Source of the DNA: Thermoproteota archaeon | GTDB taxonomy: Archaea > Thermoproteota > Thermoprotei_A > Sulfolobales > Desulfurococcaceae | Length of the DNA: 5,506 nt | NCBI GenBank assembly: GCA_013154205.1 | Contig: JAADCY010000119.1 | Location: forward strand, 1-5,506 | Reading direction: 5' to 3' | Part shown: one piece after another, positions 1 to 5,113 of the stretch | How the letters are laid out: each line of letters begins with the position of its first letter | Numbering within the stretch: position 1 is the first letter of the stretch | Program-made: the position numbers and the translations under genes | Notes under the pieces: generated by a model | The model's database searches: none | What the model was told of the DNA's origin: nothing | The model's input: only the letters and a program-made list of their open reading frames with translations

Positions 1-8
1 TTGTAATA

Positions 9-308
9 ATGGTTAGAGCGCCGAGAGGATATAGGCATAGAACGAGGAAGGTATTCAAGAAACACATTAGGGAACGAGGAGCTGTTCCACCCCTAAGTAT
101 GCTACTACACGAGTACAGGCCTGGCGACAAGGTCCATATAAAGGTGAACCCGGCAATACACCACGGTATGCCGCACCGGAGATATCATGGCAAAACAGGG
201 ACTATTATCGGCAAGCGTGGGAAAGCATATATTGTCGAAGTATATCTTGGGGATAAGAAGAAAATACTGTTCATCCGCCCTGAACACCTAAGACCAGCAC
301 CACAGTAA
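9..308 (+). CDS. rpl21e: Large-subunit ribosomal protein L21e
   Basis: This is a complete 99-residue archaeal/eukaryotic-type ribosomal protein L21e (eL21) of the 50S subunit, with no bacterial counterpart. It shows a basic N-terminal tail (residues 1-24, beginning MVRAPRGYRHRTRKVFKK), then an SH3-like barrel. Recognisable segments are YRPGDKVHIKVNPAIHHGMP (about 36-55), the RRYHGKTGTIIGKRGKAYIV stretch (about 57-76) and the C-terminal IRPEHLRP (about 89-96). Length matches the family (about 95-100). The start is the ATG at 9. Only eight bases precede it, so its RBS and promoter cannot be judged, and TAA triplets just before it (4-6, 7-9) may end an upstream gene. In many archaea that upstream gene is the tRNA pseudouridine synthase Pus10, but this is an expectation and not visible here. 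The next gene, rpoF, is its usual archaeal neighbour. Confidence 0.97.
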   Translation: MVRAPRGYRHRTRKVFKKHIRERGAVPPLSMLLHEYRPGDKVHIKVNPAIHHGMPHRRYHGKTGTIIGKRGKAYIVEVYLGDKKKILFIRPEHLRPAPQ

Positions 309-321
309 GCCTAACTGTTTT
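302..321 (+). terminator. Weak hairpin with T-run over the L21e stop codon
   Basis: ACAGT (302-306) can pair with ACTGT (314-318) around a 7-base loop, and TTTT runs from 318 to 321. The TAA stop of L21e (306-308) begins in the left arm. Archaeal termination relies mainly on U-rich tracts, so a 5-pair stem is only weak support. It is listed because similar structures lie at the ends of three other genes in the window. Confidence 0.28.
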
Positions 322-332
322 GAGACTTATTA

Positions 333-345
333 GAATAAATATAAC
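333..345 (+). promoter_or_regulatory. Possible TATA box for rpoF
   Basis: The gap between L21e and rpoF contains an A/T-only run, AATAAATATAA (334-344), preceded by purine-rich bases that could serve as a BRE. A transcript starting about 25 bases downstream would begin near 365, leaving a leader of roughly 20-25 bases that includes the GGTGAT ribosome-binding site. Spacing is reasonable but the box is not a strong consensus. Confidence 0.3.
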
Positions 346-377
346 ATGTAGTATTATCTAGAAACCATGGAACCCTT

Positions 378-383
378 GGTGAT
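378..383 (+). promoter_or_regulatory. Ribosome-binding site of rpoF, fixes a TTG start
   Basis: GGTGAT is a perfect six-base complement to the usual 3' end of archaeal 16S rRNA (anti-SD core ATCACC) and lies five bases before the TTG at 389. Two nearby ATG triplets (367 and 384) are in other frames, and an in-frame TGA at 380-382 excludes a start further upstream. The SD therefore selects the TTG. Confidence 0.65.
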
Positions 384-388
384 ATGTT

Positions 389-757
389 TTGGCTCAGGAA
401 CTAGAAGTAGAAGTTCTAAATGAAGAGCACTTATCAAATCCCGAGGCCCTGAAGATATTGAAGAAAATAGTGGGTATCATTGAGGAGAAAGAAGGGAGCG
501 TCTCACCACTATTGGTTAAAACACTGCGATACCTTTCAATATCTTCGAAGATGGAGCCCGAAGTAGCAGCAGCTCTTAAAAAGAAGCTACGCAATTTTGG
601 ATTGAAGGAAGAGACCATTATAATGCTGATAAATATATGTCCACAGACAATTGATGAGACAAGAATACTTCTAGAGCTTGAGGAAAAAGTGTTCGAAACC
701 GATGAGGTACAAGAGATCCTCGAGACGGTCAAGCCCTATTGTAAGGAAGAACAATAG
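389..757 (+). CDS. rpoF: RNA polymerase subunit Rpo4/RpoF (Rpb4 homologue)
   Basis: This is a complete 122-residue Rpo4 (RpoF), the archaeal counterpart of eukaryotic Rpb4. It pairs with Rpo7 (RpoE) to form the stalk of RNA polymerase, which binds nascent RNA and helps in open-complex formation and termination. The N-terminal part (about 1-35) forms the Rpo7-contacting region. The remainder is a helical HRDC-like domain with family hallmarks such as the LRNFGLKEETI segment (about 67-77), INICPQTIDETRILLE (about 81-96) and a closing EVQEILETVKPY (about 106-117). The start is TTG at 389, supported by the adjacent GGTGAT and an in-frame stop just upstream; without it the first internal Met would lose almost half the protein. 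The location between L21e and DUF655 is a conserved archaeal arrangement. Confidence 0.95.
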   Translation: MAQELEVEVLNEEHLSNPEALKILKKIVGIIEEKEGSVSPLLVKTLRYLSISSKMEPEVAAALKKKLRNFGLKEETIIMLINICPQTIDETRILLELEEKVFETDEVQEILETVKPYCKEEQ

Positions 758-771
758 AGTATCTCTATTTT
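753..771 (+). terminator. Perfect 7-pair hairpin over the rpoF stop codon
   Basis: AATAGAG (753-759) and CTCTATT (763-769) are exact reverse complements around a 3-base TAT loop, with a TTTT run at 768-771. The rpoF stop TAG (755-757) lies inside the left arm. The layout resembles an intrinsic terminator or a 3'-end stabilising hairpin, though the stem is A/T-rich and hairpins are not required for archaeal termination. Confidence 0.4.
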
Positions 772-780
772 AGTCTGTGT

Positions 781-811
781 GAAAAGAACATTATTAGTAG
801 GATTTACATAA
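781..811 (+). promoter_or_regulatory. Possible promoter region of the DUF655 gene
   Basis: The 64-base gap before the DUF655 gene has no clear SD. Two TATA-like candidates are visible. GAAAAGAACATTATTA (781-796) has a purine BRE-like start and sits about 30 bases before the ATG, as expected for a leaderless transcript. TTTACATAA (803-811) would place the transcript start just inside the annotated ORF, near alternative TTG codons at 840 and 849. Neither is a strong match. Confidence 0.22.
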
Positions 812-821
812 ACAATATTCT

Positions 822-1511
822 ATGACTGGACTATTAGGGTTGATCAGGTTGCGTCCTTATAGGAGGCCAGCACGTTATCATCGTTTCGGCCCGCCTGAGG
901 GGAGACAACGGGTAGAGGAGCCAGCCGTATATATTATCGACTATATGGAGTTCGGTAACCCTACAGATAGGCATCCCGAGCACAGAAACAAGCCTCTAGT
1001 CCAAGCCATTGGCACCAAGTTCTTTACCCTCATTGAGGCTGAGCCTCTTCCGGCGGTCAGAATAGATATTCTGGAGAAAGTAGAGCTAGATCCTCACTCC
1101 AAGATAAGGCGTCCCATACCTATAACGTATGATGACTTAACAAGCGTTGCACGGACAAATCTACCGGAAGCAGTCAAAAGAATAATTCTTGACAACGAGA
1201 AATTATTTGTTGCGTTCTTCAATCTTTCTCAGCCCGTAAATATACGTCTACACGCCCTCGAACTATTACCCGGCATCGGTAAAAAGACGATGAGACACAT
1301 ACTTGAAGAACGTAAGAAAAAGCCGTTCGAAAGCTTCAAGGATATTAAGGAGAGAACAAAGATCGATCCTGTAAAGACGCTTACAGAACGCATTATCAGC
1401 GAGCTAATGGGTAATGAAAAATATTATCTCTTCGTAAAACCCCCGAGAAAACAGCCTAGTACACTCTATCTAGGATATCTAGAGAGACTATACTATGAAG
1501 AACTCCTTTAA
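822..1511 (+). CDS. DUF655 (COG1491) predicted nucleic-acid-binding protein
   Basis: A 229-residue member of the archaeal DUF655 family, predicted to combine an OB-like fold with a helix-hairpin-helix. The biochemical function is not established as far as I know. The family core begins near residue 34 with a VYIIDYMEFGNP-type stretch (36-47) and includes LVQAIGTKFFTLIE (59-72). The helix-hairpin-helix LELLPGIGKKTMRHILEERK (146-165), followed by KPFESFKDI, is the clearest nucleic-acid-binding motif. Two extensions flank the core: an Arg/Pro-rich basic N-terminus (about 1-33) and a C-terminal tail from about residue 206 rich in Tyr and Leu. ATG 822 is used as start, without an SD; TTG codons at 840 and 849 are alternatives and would keep most of the basic extension. 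Its fixed place between rpoF and ksgA in archaea suggests a job in RNA handling or ribosome assembly (inference). Confidence 0.88.
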   Translation: MTGLLGLIRLRPYRRPARYHRFGPPEGRQRVEEPAVYIIDYMEFGNPTDRHPEHRNKPLVQAIGTKFFTLIEAEPLPAVRIDILEKVELDPHSKIRRPIPITYDDLTSVARTNLPEAVKRIILDNEKLFVAFFNLSQPVNIRLHALELLPGIGKKTMRHILEERKKKPFESFKDIKERTKIDPVKTLTERIISELMGNEKYYLFVKPPRKQPSTLYLGYLERLYYEELL

Positions 1512-1520
1512 GCATTAAAG
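1506..1520 (+). terminator. 6-pair hairpin over the DUF655 stop codon
   Basis: CTTTAA (1506-1511) and TTAAAG (1515-1520) are exact reverse complements around a GCA loop, and the TAA stop (1509-1511) is in the left arm. A-rich sequence follows, with a T-rich tract, TTTGTTTT, only at 1536-1543. That tract is the likelier termination signal, and the hairpin alone is weak. Confidence 0.28.
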
Positions 1521-1569
1521 AAAATAAGAACATAGTTTGTTTTAACATGAATCAACGAGTTCACAATTC

Positions 1570-1576
1570 TTTACAT
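1570..1576 (+). promoter_or_regulatory. Possible TATA box for a leaderless ksgA transcript
   Basis: TTTACAT is centred about 28 bases before the TTG start of ksgA. That is the distance expected if transcription begins at or next to the start codon, which would fit the absence of any SD before 1601. The same heptamer occurs at 803-809 before the DUF655 gene, but at a shorter distance. Confidence 0.25.
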
Positions 1577-1600
1577 GCATATTCCACGGGGTTTTCATAA

Positions 1601-2425
1601 TTGAATATCACTCCCATACCTCTGTTTGATAAAGAATTGCTTAGATGGACGCTGAGTGTTCTCCGAACACATGGTATTAGGCCTCGTAAGAGATTTAGCC
1701 AGAACTTTGTTGTGTGTGGTAGATTAATAAACGATATACTTAACAATACACGAGCTCATTCTCAAGGCCCCATAATGGAGATCGGTGCTGGTATTGGGAC
1801 CTTGTCCTATTACTTATCGAAATACTTTAAACCAACGATTCATGTCGAGATCGATGAGCGGTTAGCGGAGATAGCGTCCAAGTACGTTAATATGCCTGGA
1901 ACAATCATTATTGGGGATGCACTCGATCTCCTATGGAAGACAGACACTATTGTATCAAACACCCCGTATCATATATCTTCAAGCATACTCGTAAAAGCAT
2001 CTAAATCAGATCATGTCAAAACAGCCGTTCTAGTTCTACAAAAGGATGTTGTTGAAAGACTATGTGCATCTCCGGGCACACCAGAGTATGGCAGGATAAC
2101 TGTTCTCGTTAGACTCGTGTTCGAACTAAAGCCCGGCCCTGTCTATCCGCCATCATGTTTTTACCCTAGACCCGATGTTTCTTCACAACTCCTAGTTATG
2201 AAGAGAACTAGGAGTTTCTCTGAGCTACCGCCTTGTATCGAAGAAGTTAGCAGGAGGCTCTTCATAACTAGGCGTAAAAAAGCACGCAAAGTCATTTGTA
2301 GAGAACTGGGACTATGTAGTGAACGCCTCTTCGGCCGTTTAGGGATAGATGATAAGACCAGGGTCTACCAATTAACTCCAGAACAGATAGAGGAGCTGGC
2401 CCGGGTATGGAGAGATTCGTGCTAG
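1601..2425 (+). CDS. ksgA: 16S rRNA adenine dimethyltransferase KsgA/Dim1
   Basis: A 274-residue SAM-dependent rRNA adenine N6-dimethyltransferase. It dimethylates two adjacent adenines in the helix 45 loop near the 3' end of 16S rRNA during small-subunit assembly. Family motifs in order are RPRKRFSQNF (27-36), the SAM-binding EIGAGIGTLS (60-69), acidic HVEID on strand 2 (81-85), GDAL (105-108), the catalytic NTPYHISS (120-127, commonly NLPY), QKDVVERL (147-154), EYGRITVLV (162-170), FYPRPDV (187-193) and the C-terminal LFITRRKKARKVI helix. The TTG at 1601 directly follows an in-frame TAA (1598-1600). No SD is seen, so the gene may be leaderless; another in-frame TTG at 1637 is the only close alternative. 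Residues 1-26 exceed what shorter archaeal homologues carry. Its end overlaps the next methyltransferase gene by 19 bases. Confidence 0.94.
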   Translation: MNITPIPLFDKELLRWTLSVLRTHGIRPRKRFSQNFVVCGRLINDILNNTRAHSQGPIMEIGAGIGTLSYYLSKYFKPTIHVEIDERLAEIASKYVNMPGTIIIGDALDLLWKTDTIVSNTPYHISSSILVKASKSDHVKTAVLVLQKDVVERLCASPGTPEYGRITVLVRLVFELKPGPVYPPSCFYPRPDVSSQLLVMKRTRSFSELPPCIEEVSRRLFITRRKKARKVICRELGLCSERLFGRLGIDDKTRVYQLTPEQIEELARVWRDSC

Positions 2426-3045
2426 ACCTAGGCTGGGGCAGGATCAGTGTTTTCGAGAACGTGTATGAGCCTTCTGATGATACATGGCTTCTTCTTGATC
2501 TACTCAATGAGTATGAAGGATTCAGCAGAACTTGTATTGAAACATGTTCGGGAACCGGAATTCATGGTGTTTATCTTCTTTCCACTGACAAATGTGGACG
2601 AGTAGTTTTTGTCGATGTTAATCCGTCGGCATGCCTTAACACACTTTATAATATTAGGCTAAACAATCTCGTTGGTAGAGGGATCGTTCTTAATTCTTTT
2701 TCGCTTAAACCATTTAGAGAAAGAGCCGGGGTTGATCTAATTGTGTTTAACCCCCCGTACCTACCAGGTGTACCGCGAGACATTTACGATATGGGTCTGG
2801 TAGGTGGTAGGAAAGGATACGAGACTATTGTAGACATAATAACCAGTGCTTCAAGGATTCTCAGTCCGAGAGGACGTTTATTCTTTGTTTATTCTTCGCT
2901 CTCCGAACGAGATATAGTTATGGATGCTTTAGCAAGGAATGGTTTTAAGATAGTTAAAGAGTTACGGAAACATGTGTTTTTCGAGGACATTTATGCTGTC
3001 GAGGCGGTACTAGTTGAGGATAAGAGTTGTACTAGTAGGTGTTGA
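2407..3045 (+). CDS. HemK/Mtq2-type protein glutamine N5-methyltransferase
   Basis: A 212-residue Rossmann-fold SAM methyltransferase of the HemK/PrmC/Mtq2 group. Archaeal and eukaryotic members of this short class are thought to methylate the glutamine of the GGQ motif in class-1 release factor (aRF1/eRF1). This target is inferred from the family. Motifs are YEPSDDTWLLLD (20-31), typical of Mtq2-like proteins, the SAM-binding ETCSGTGIHGV (45-55), FVDVN on strand 2 (68-72) and the catalytic NPPYLPG (115-121). The long N-terminal domain of bacterial PrmC is absent, as expected for this class. The ATG at 2407 lies inside the ksgA 3' end with GAGGAG at 2390-2395 as RBS, which suggests coupled translation. 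The gene ends 32 bases into trmJ, and its last roughly ten residues (Cys/Ser/Lys-rich) appear to be a tail beyond the fold. Confidence 0.9.
   Translation: MERFVLDLGWGRISVFENVYEPSDDTWLLLDLLNEYEGFSRTCIETCSGTGIHGVYLLSTDKCGRVVFVDVNPSACLNTLYNIRLNNLVGRGIVLNSFSLKPFRERAGVDLIVFNPPYLPGVPRDIYDMGLVGGRKGYETIVDIITSASRILSPRGRLFFVYSSLSERDIVMDALARNGFKIVKELRKHVFFEDIYAVEAVLVEDKSCTSRC
3001..3008 (+). promoter_or_regulatory. Ribosome-binding site of trmJ, supports a TTG start
   Basis: GAGGCGGT lies five bases before the TTG at 3014 and is a one-mismatch variant of the expected archaeal SD. It is located within the preceding methyltransferase gene. An in-frame TAG at 3011-3013 directly precedes the TTG, so no longer start is possible. 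Confidence 0.45.
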
Positions 3046-3721
3046 GGGCCCGGTTAACCTCGGGTTTATTGCTCGTACCTGTGTGAATTTCGGTGTTGAC
3101 GAACTGTTTCTTGTCAATCCTAAGGCTGATCTTGAGGAGGCGCTTATCTATAGTGCTAAGGCTAAGGATTTTCTCCGTAAAGCAATGATAGTCGATGATC
3201 TTGGCAAGGCTATCCATGATGTTGATCTAAGTGTTGCCACTACTGCTAAAGGATATAGTAGGGGTGATGCTCTACGGCAATCTATTGATCTTGTTTCTTT
3301 CACCGAGATACTGAGAGAACAACCTGTGGATAGGCTTGCCCTTGTCTTTGGCCGTGAAAGCACTGGGTTAACCAGGGAGGAGCTTAAGCGTGCTGATTAC
3401 TTGGTAACTATTCCCGCTAATCCAGAGTATCCGGTGCTTAATCTAAGTCAGTCGGTAGCAGTGTTTCTCTGGGAGCTATGGAAGATTCGTGGTATGCAGG
3501 CCTCTAATGTCCCGCCCCAGGCTTCTCGTGAGGAGCTTGAGCTTCTCCAGCGGATTATCAATGATATCACTGCGCGTGTCATAGGTGATGAGGAGAAGAG
3601 GCATAGGGTGTATATGGTTGTTACGCGCCTATTGATGAGGGCTCGTCCTACACGTTATGATGCTCGTATGCTAACGTATTGGTTTAGGAGGATTCTCAAT
3701 AAGATATCTACTCGGGAGTAA
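3014..3721 (+). CDS. trmJ: tRNA (cytidine-32) 2'-O-methyltransferase TrmJ, SPOUT family
   Basis: A 235-residue SPOUT-class methyltransferase of the TrmJ family, which 2'-O-methylates position 32 in the tRNA anticodon loop. The characterised Sulfolobus enzyme acts on C32. The SPOUT domain covers about residues 1-160. It has the substrate/SAM-side motif PVNLGFIARTCVNFGV (13-28) and the two knot-forming motifs LVFGRESTGLT (110-120) and IPANPEYPVLNLSQSVAV (133-150), with Arg21 and Asn25 at conserved positions. A helical C-terminal extension (about 165-235), also typical of TrmJ, follows. The start is TTG at 3014, immediately after an in-frame TAG, with a GAGGCGGT RBS, and strand 1 (IRVVLVGV) begins at once, so nothing is missing. 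It overlaps the upstream methyltransferase gene by 32 bases, implying a shared transcript, and its 3' end overlaps the opposing kinase gene by 14. Its coding strand is notably T-rich. Confidence 0.92.
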   Translation: MRIRVVLVGVEGPVNLGFIARTCVNFGVDELFLVNPKADLEEALIYSAKAKDFLRKAMIVDDLGKAIHDVDLSVATTAKGYSRGDALRQSIDLVSFTEILREQPVDRLALVFGRESTGLTREELKRADYLVTIPANPEYPVLNLSQSVAVFLWELWKIRGMQASNVPPQASREELELLQRIINDITARVIGDEEKRHRVYMVVTRLLMRARPTRYDARMLTYWFRRILNKISTRE

Positions 3722-4397
3722 TAATTGTTCCCGGGTTTTTACCTTTCAGTATGTCGAGTATGTTTTCCGGTCTGCTATAATGCGTTATATATACTGTTAT
3801 TTTACTTCTAATCATGATGTCTATGGCGTGCCTGTCTAGTAGCTGGTAGTTCCCAGGAAGGATTTTCTGCTCCATTAGCTTTAGGAGCTCTGAGGCTTTG
3901 ACCCTTGATAATGGTTTTGCATCAGGGTGTTTTCGGGGGTCTTTATCATATACCTTGTCTATGGCTGAAAGATCTATTACTTTATCCGAGCCTATTGCTT
4001 CGGCTGTTTCTATAGCTACTGCTGCTGTTGATTGTCCCGGTATGTATCCTCCTAAGACGACCACGCTGTATTGTGCTAGTAGTTCTCGTGTCTCCCATGG
4101 TGTTCTAGGTATTTTTTCAGGTGCCAGTGGATGGAGGGCCTCGGCGATGAGTAACGCGTTTAGACGGGAGACCGCGATGCCTATCATGTCCAGCGAATAA
4201 TTATTGTTTACACCGATGTTCTTTGCTCTACCAATGTATTGTCTCGCGAGGTTGCCGCCACCTGTTACTACGGCTACGCTGTATTTGTCCGCGATTTGTC
4301 TAATTATTGATATTAGCCTCGACGCCAGTTCTGGGTCGAAGTTATCGAAGAATTTCCCAGTTATTTTTATCACGACTATATCGTCCATGTCTATCAT
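3708..4397 (-). CDS. pyrH: Archaeal-type UMP kinase (amino-acid-kinase fold)
   Basis: A 229-residue member of the amino-acid-kinase family, closest to archaeal UMP kinase (PyrH), which phosphorylates UMP to UDP in pyrimidine synthesis. Motifs are IKITGKFFD (10-18), AVVTGGGNLARQYI (42-55), the UMP-site stretch LDMIGIAVSRLNALLI (69-84), the GGYIPGQSTAAVA loop (116-128) and the acceptor/ATP region IDKVYDKDP (146-154). In other UMP kinases the last region usually reads TNVDGVYxxDP; here the Asn and Gly positions are Ala145 and Lys148. Length matches the family. The ATG at 4397 has GGAG seven bases upstream (4408-4405) and overlaps the wtpC stop as ATGA, so translation is coupled to the transporter ATPase. 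A molybdate/tungstate-storage-like role is possible because MoSto proteins share this fold, but overall similarity favours UMP kinase. It converges with trmJ, sharing 14 coding bases. Confidence 0.87.
   Translation of the reverse strand: MIDMDDIVVIKITGKFFDNFDPELASRLISIIRQIADKYSVAVVTGGGNLARQYIGRAKNIGVNNNYSLDMIGIAVSRLNALLIAEALHPLAPEKIPRTPWETRELLAQYSVVVLGGYIPGQSTAAVAIETAEAIGSDKVIDLSAIDKVYDKDPRKHPDAKPLSRVKASELLKLMEQKILPGNYQLLDRHAIDIMIRSKITVYITHYSRPENILDILKGKNPGTIITPE
3710..3740 (+). terminator. Hairpin plus T5 at the end of trmJ
   Basis: Bases 3710-3721 can pair with 3725-3736 around a TAA loop: twelve pairs, three of them G-U, with a continuous CGGGA/TCCCG core (3713-3717 with 3729-3733). TTTTT follows at 3736-3740. 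This has the form of an intrinsic terminator for the + strand, and it contains the trmJ stop (3719-3721). It also lies within the last codons of the oppositely oriented kinase gene. On the - strand the three G-U pairs become mismatches and no T-run follows, so the structure favours + strand transcripts. Confidence 0.5.
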
Positions 4398-5113
4398 CCT
4401 TTCTCTCCAATTATTCTTGATATGATCTCAATGTAGGGCTTAGCGTACTCGGTATTTAAGAATTCTCTGGGCCTGTATATTCCTACGAGTACACCTCCTT
4501 CCATGTACCCTATTTTCTCGCCCAGATACATCGTCTCTATAATGTCGTGTGTGACATGGATCGTTGTAAATGAGAGTGTTTCGTGAAGTTTTTTGAGGAA
4601 TTCCATGGATTTCCAACGGATAGCTGGGTCTAGGCTTGACAGTGGCTCGTCCAGTAGGAGTATCCGTGGATTTATAATTAGTGCTCTGGCTAGTGCAACC
4701 CTTTGTTTTTCTCCACCGCTCAGGGTTGATGGTTTTCTTCCGAGGAGATGGCGTATTCCGAGTATTTCCGATATCCTCTCAACTCTCTTCCTGATCTCTT
4801 TCTCATTTATTCTTCTAAGCCTTAAGCCATACGCGATGTTATCGTAGACTTTGAGATGAGGCCATAGCGCATAGTTCTGGGGAACAAGTACTACTCCTCT
4901 CTTCTCGGGGGGTAGGTATGTGACGTCGCGGCCGTCGATAATTATTTTCCCCCTAACAGGCTTGATGAAGCCAGCTATTGTGTGGAGGAGCACTGTTTTC
5001 CCTACACCGCTTGGCCCCATTATCACCATATATTCGCCGCTCCTCACTGTTAGCCGGGGTATTTTTAGTGTGAAGCCGCCTAGCTCTACAAAGAGATCTT
5101 CGATCTCGATCAT
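4394..5113 (-). CDS. wtpC: Tungstate/molybdate ABC importer ATPase, WtpC-like
   Basis: A 239-residue ABC-type ATPase that powers import through the neighbouring permease at the inner face of the membrane. All nucleotide-binding elements are present: Walker A GPSGVGKT (33-40), Q-loop Gln79 in VPQNYALWPH, signature LSGGEKQR (131-138), Walker B ILLLDE (151-156), D-loop SSLD (159-162) and switch His189 in HVTHD. The VLLHTIAGFIKP and LPPEKRGVVLVPQNYALWPH stretches resemble WtpC of Pyrococcus, which serves tungstate/molybdate uptake. ModC and sulfate ATPases are close relatives, so the ion is inferred. The C-terminus is short, with no room for the extra oxyanion-binding (MOP/TOBE) domain of bacterial ModC. 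The ATG at 5113 overlaps the permease stop as ATGA, with GGTG at 5125-5122 as RBS, and its own stop overlaps the kinase start in the same way. Confidence 0.88.
   Translation of the reverse strand: MIEIEDLFVELGGFTLKIPRLTVRSGEYMVIMGPSGVGKTVLLHTIAGFIKPVRGKIIIDGRDVTYLPPEKRGVVLVPQNYALWPHLKVYDNIAYGLRLRRINEKEIRKRVERISEILGIRHLLGRKPSTLSGGEKQRVALARALIINPRILLLDEPLSSLDPAIRWKSMEFLKKLHETLSFTTIHVTHDIIETMYLGEKIGYMEGGVLVGIYRPREFLNTEYAKPYIEIISRIIGEKG

Noticed and set aside
394..732. Open reading frame of 112 codons on the - strand across rpoF
   Set aside because: It is an antisense shadow of the well-supported rpoF. The translation is serine-rich and low in complexity, as expected from the complement of Glu/Lys-rich codons.
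758..821. Small RNA or additional small gene in the gap between rpoF and DUF655
   Set aside because: The gap is only 64 bases and is explained by the stop-spanning hairpin and a promoter-like region; no ORF or box motifs are seen.
1129..1135. ATGATGA C-box-like heptamer in the DUF655 gene
   Set aside because: No D-box partner is found within about 60 bases, so it is most simply coding sequence.
2292..2507. Small - strand frame spanning the ksgA/methyltransferase junction
   Set aside because: It is antisense to two confidently identified genes, with no start signal or recognisable motif.
3586..3650. Possible C/D-box guide RNA: GTGATGA and TTGATGA boxes inside trmJ
   Set aside because: C-box-like sequences are present but no CTGA D-box follows at a suitable distance, and both fall on Asp/Glu or Met-Arg codons of a conserved protein. 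Similar C-box-like matches at 650, 1129 and 2475 fail for the same reason.
3702..3709. AGATATCT palindrome at the end of the UMP kinase gene as a terminator or operator
   Set aside because: An eight-base self-complementary sequence leaves no usable loop, is not followed by a T-run on the - strand, and is easily expected by chance.
3898..4425. Two + strand open frames (3898-4200 and 4204-4425) opposite the UMP kinase gene
   Set aside because: Both lie fully antisense to the kinase, lack SD sites and show no family resemblance; they arise from the T-rich complement.
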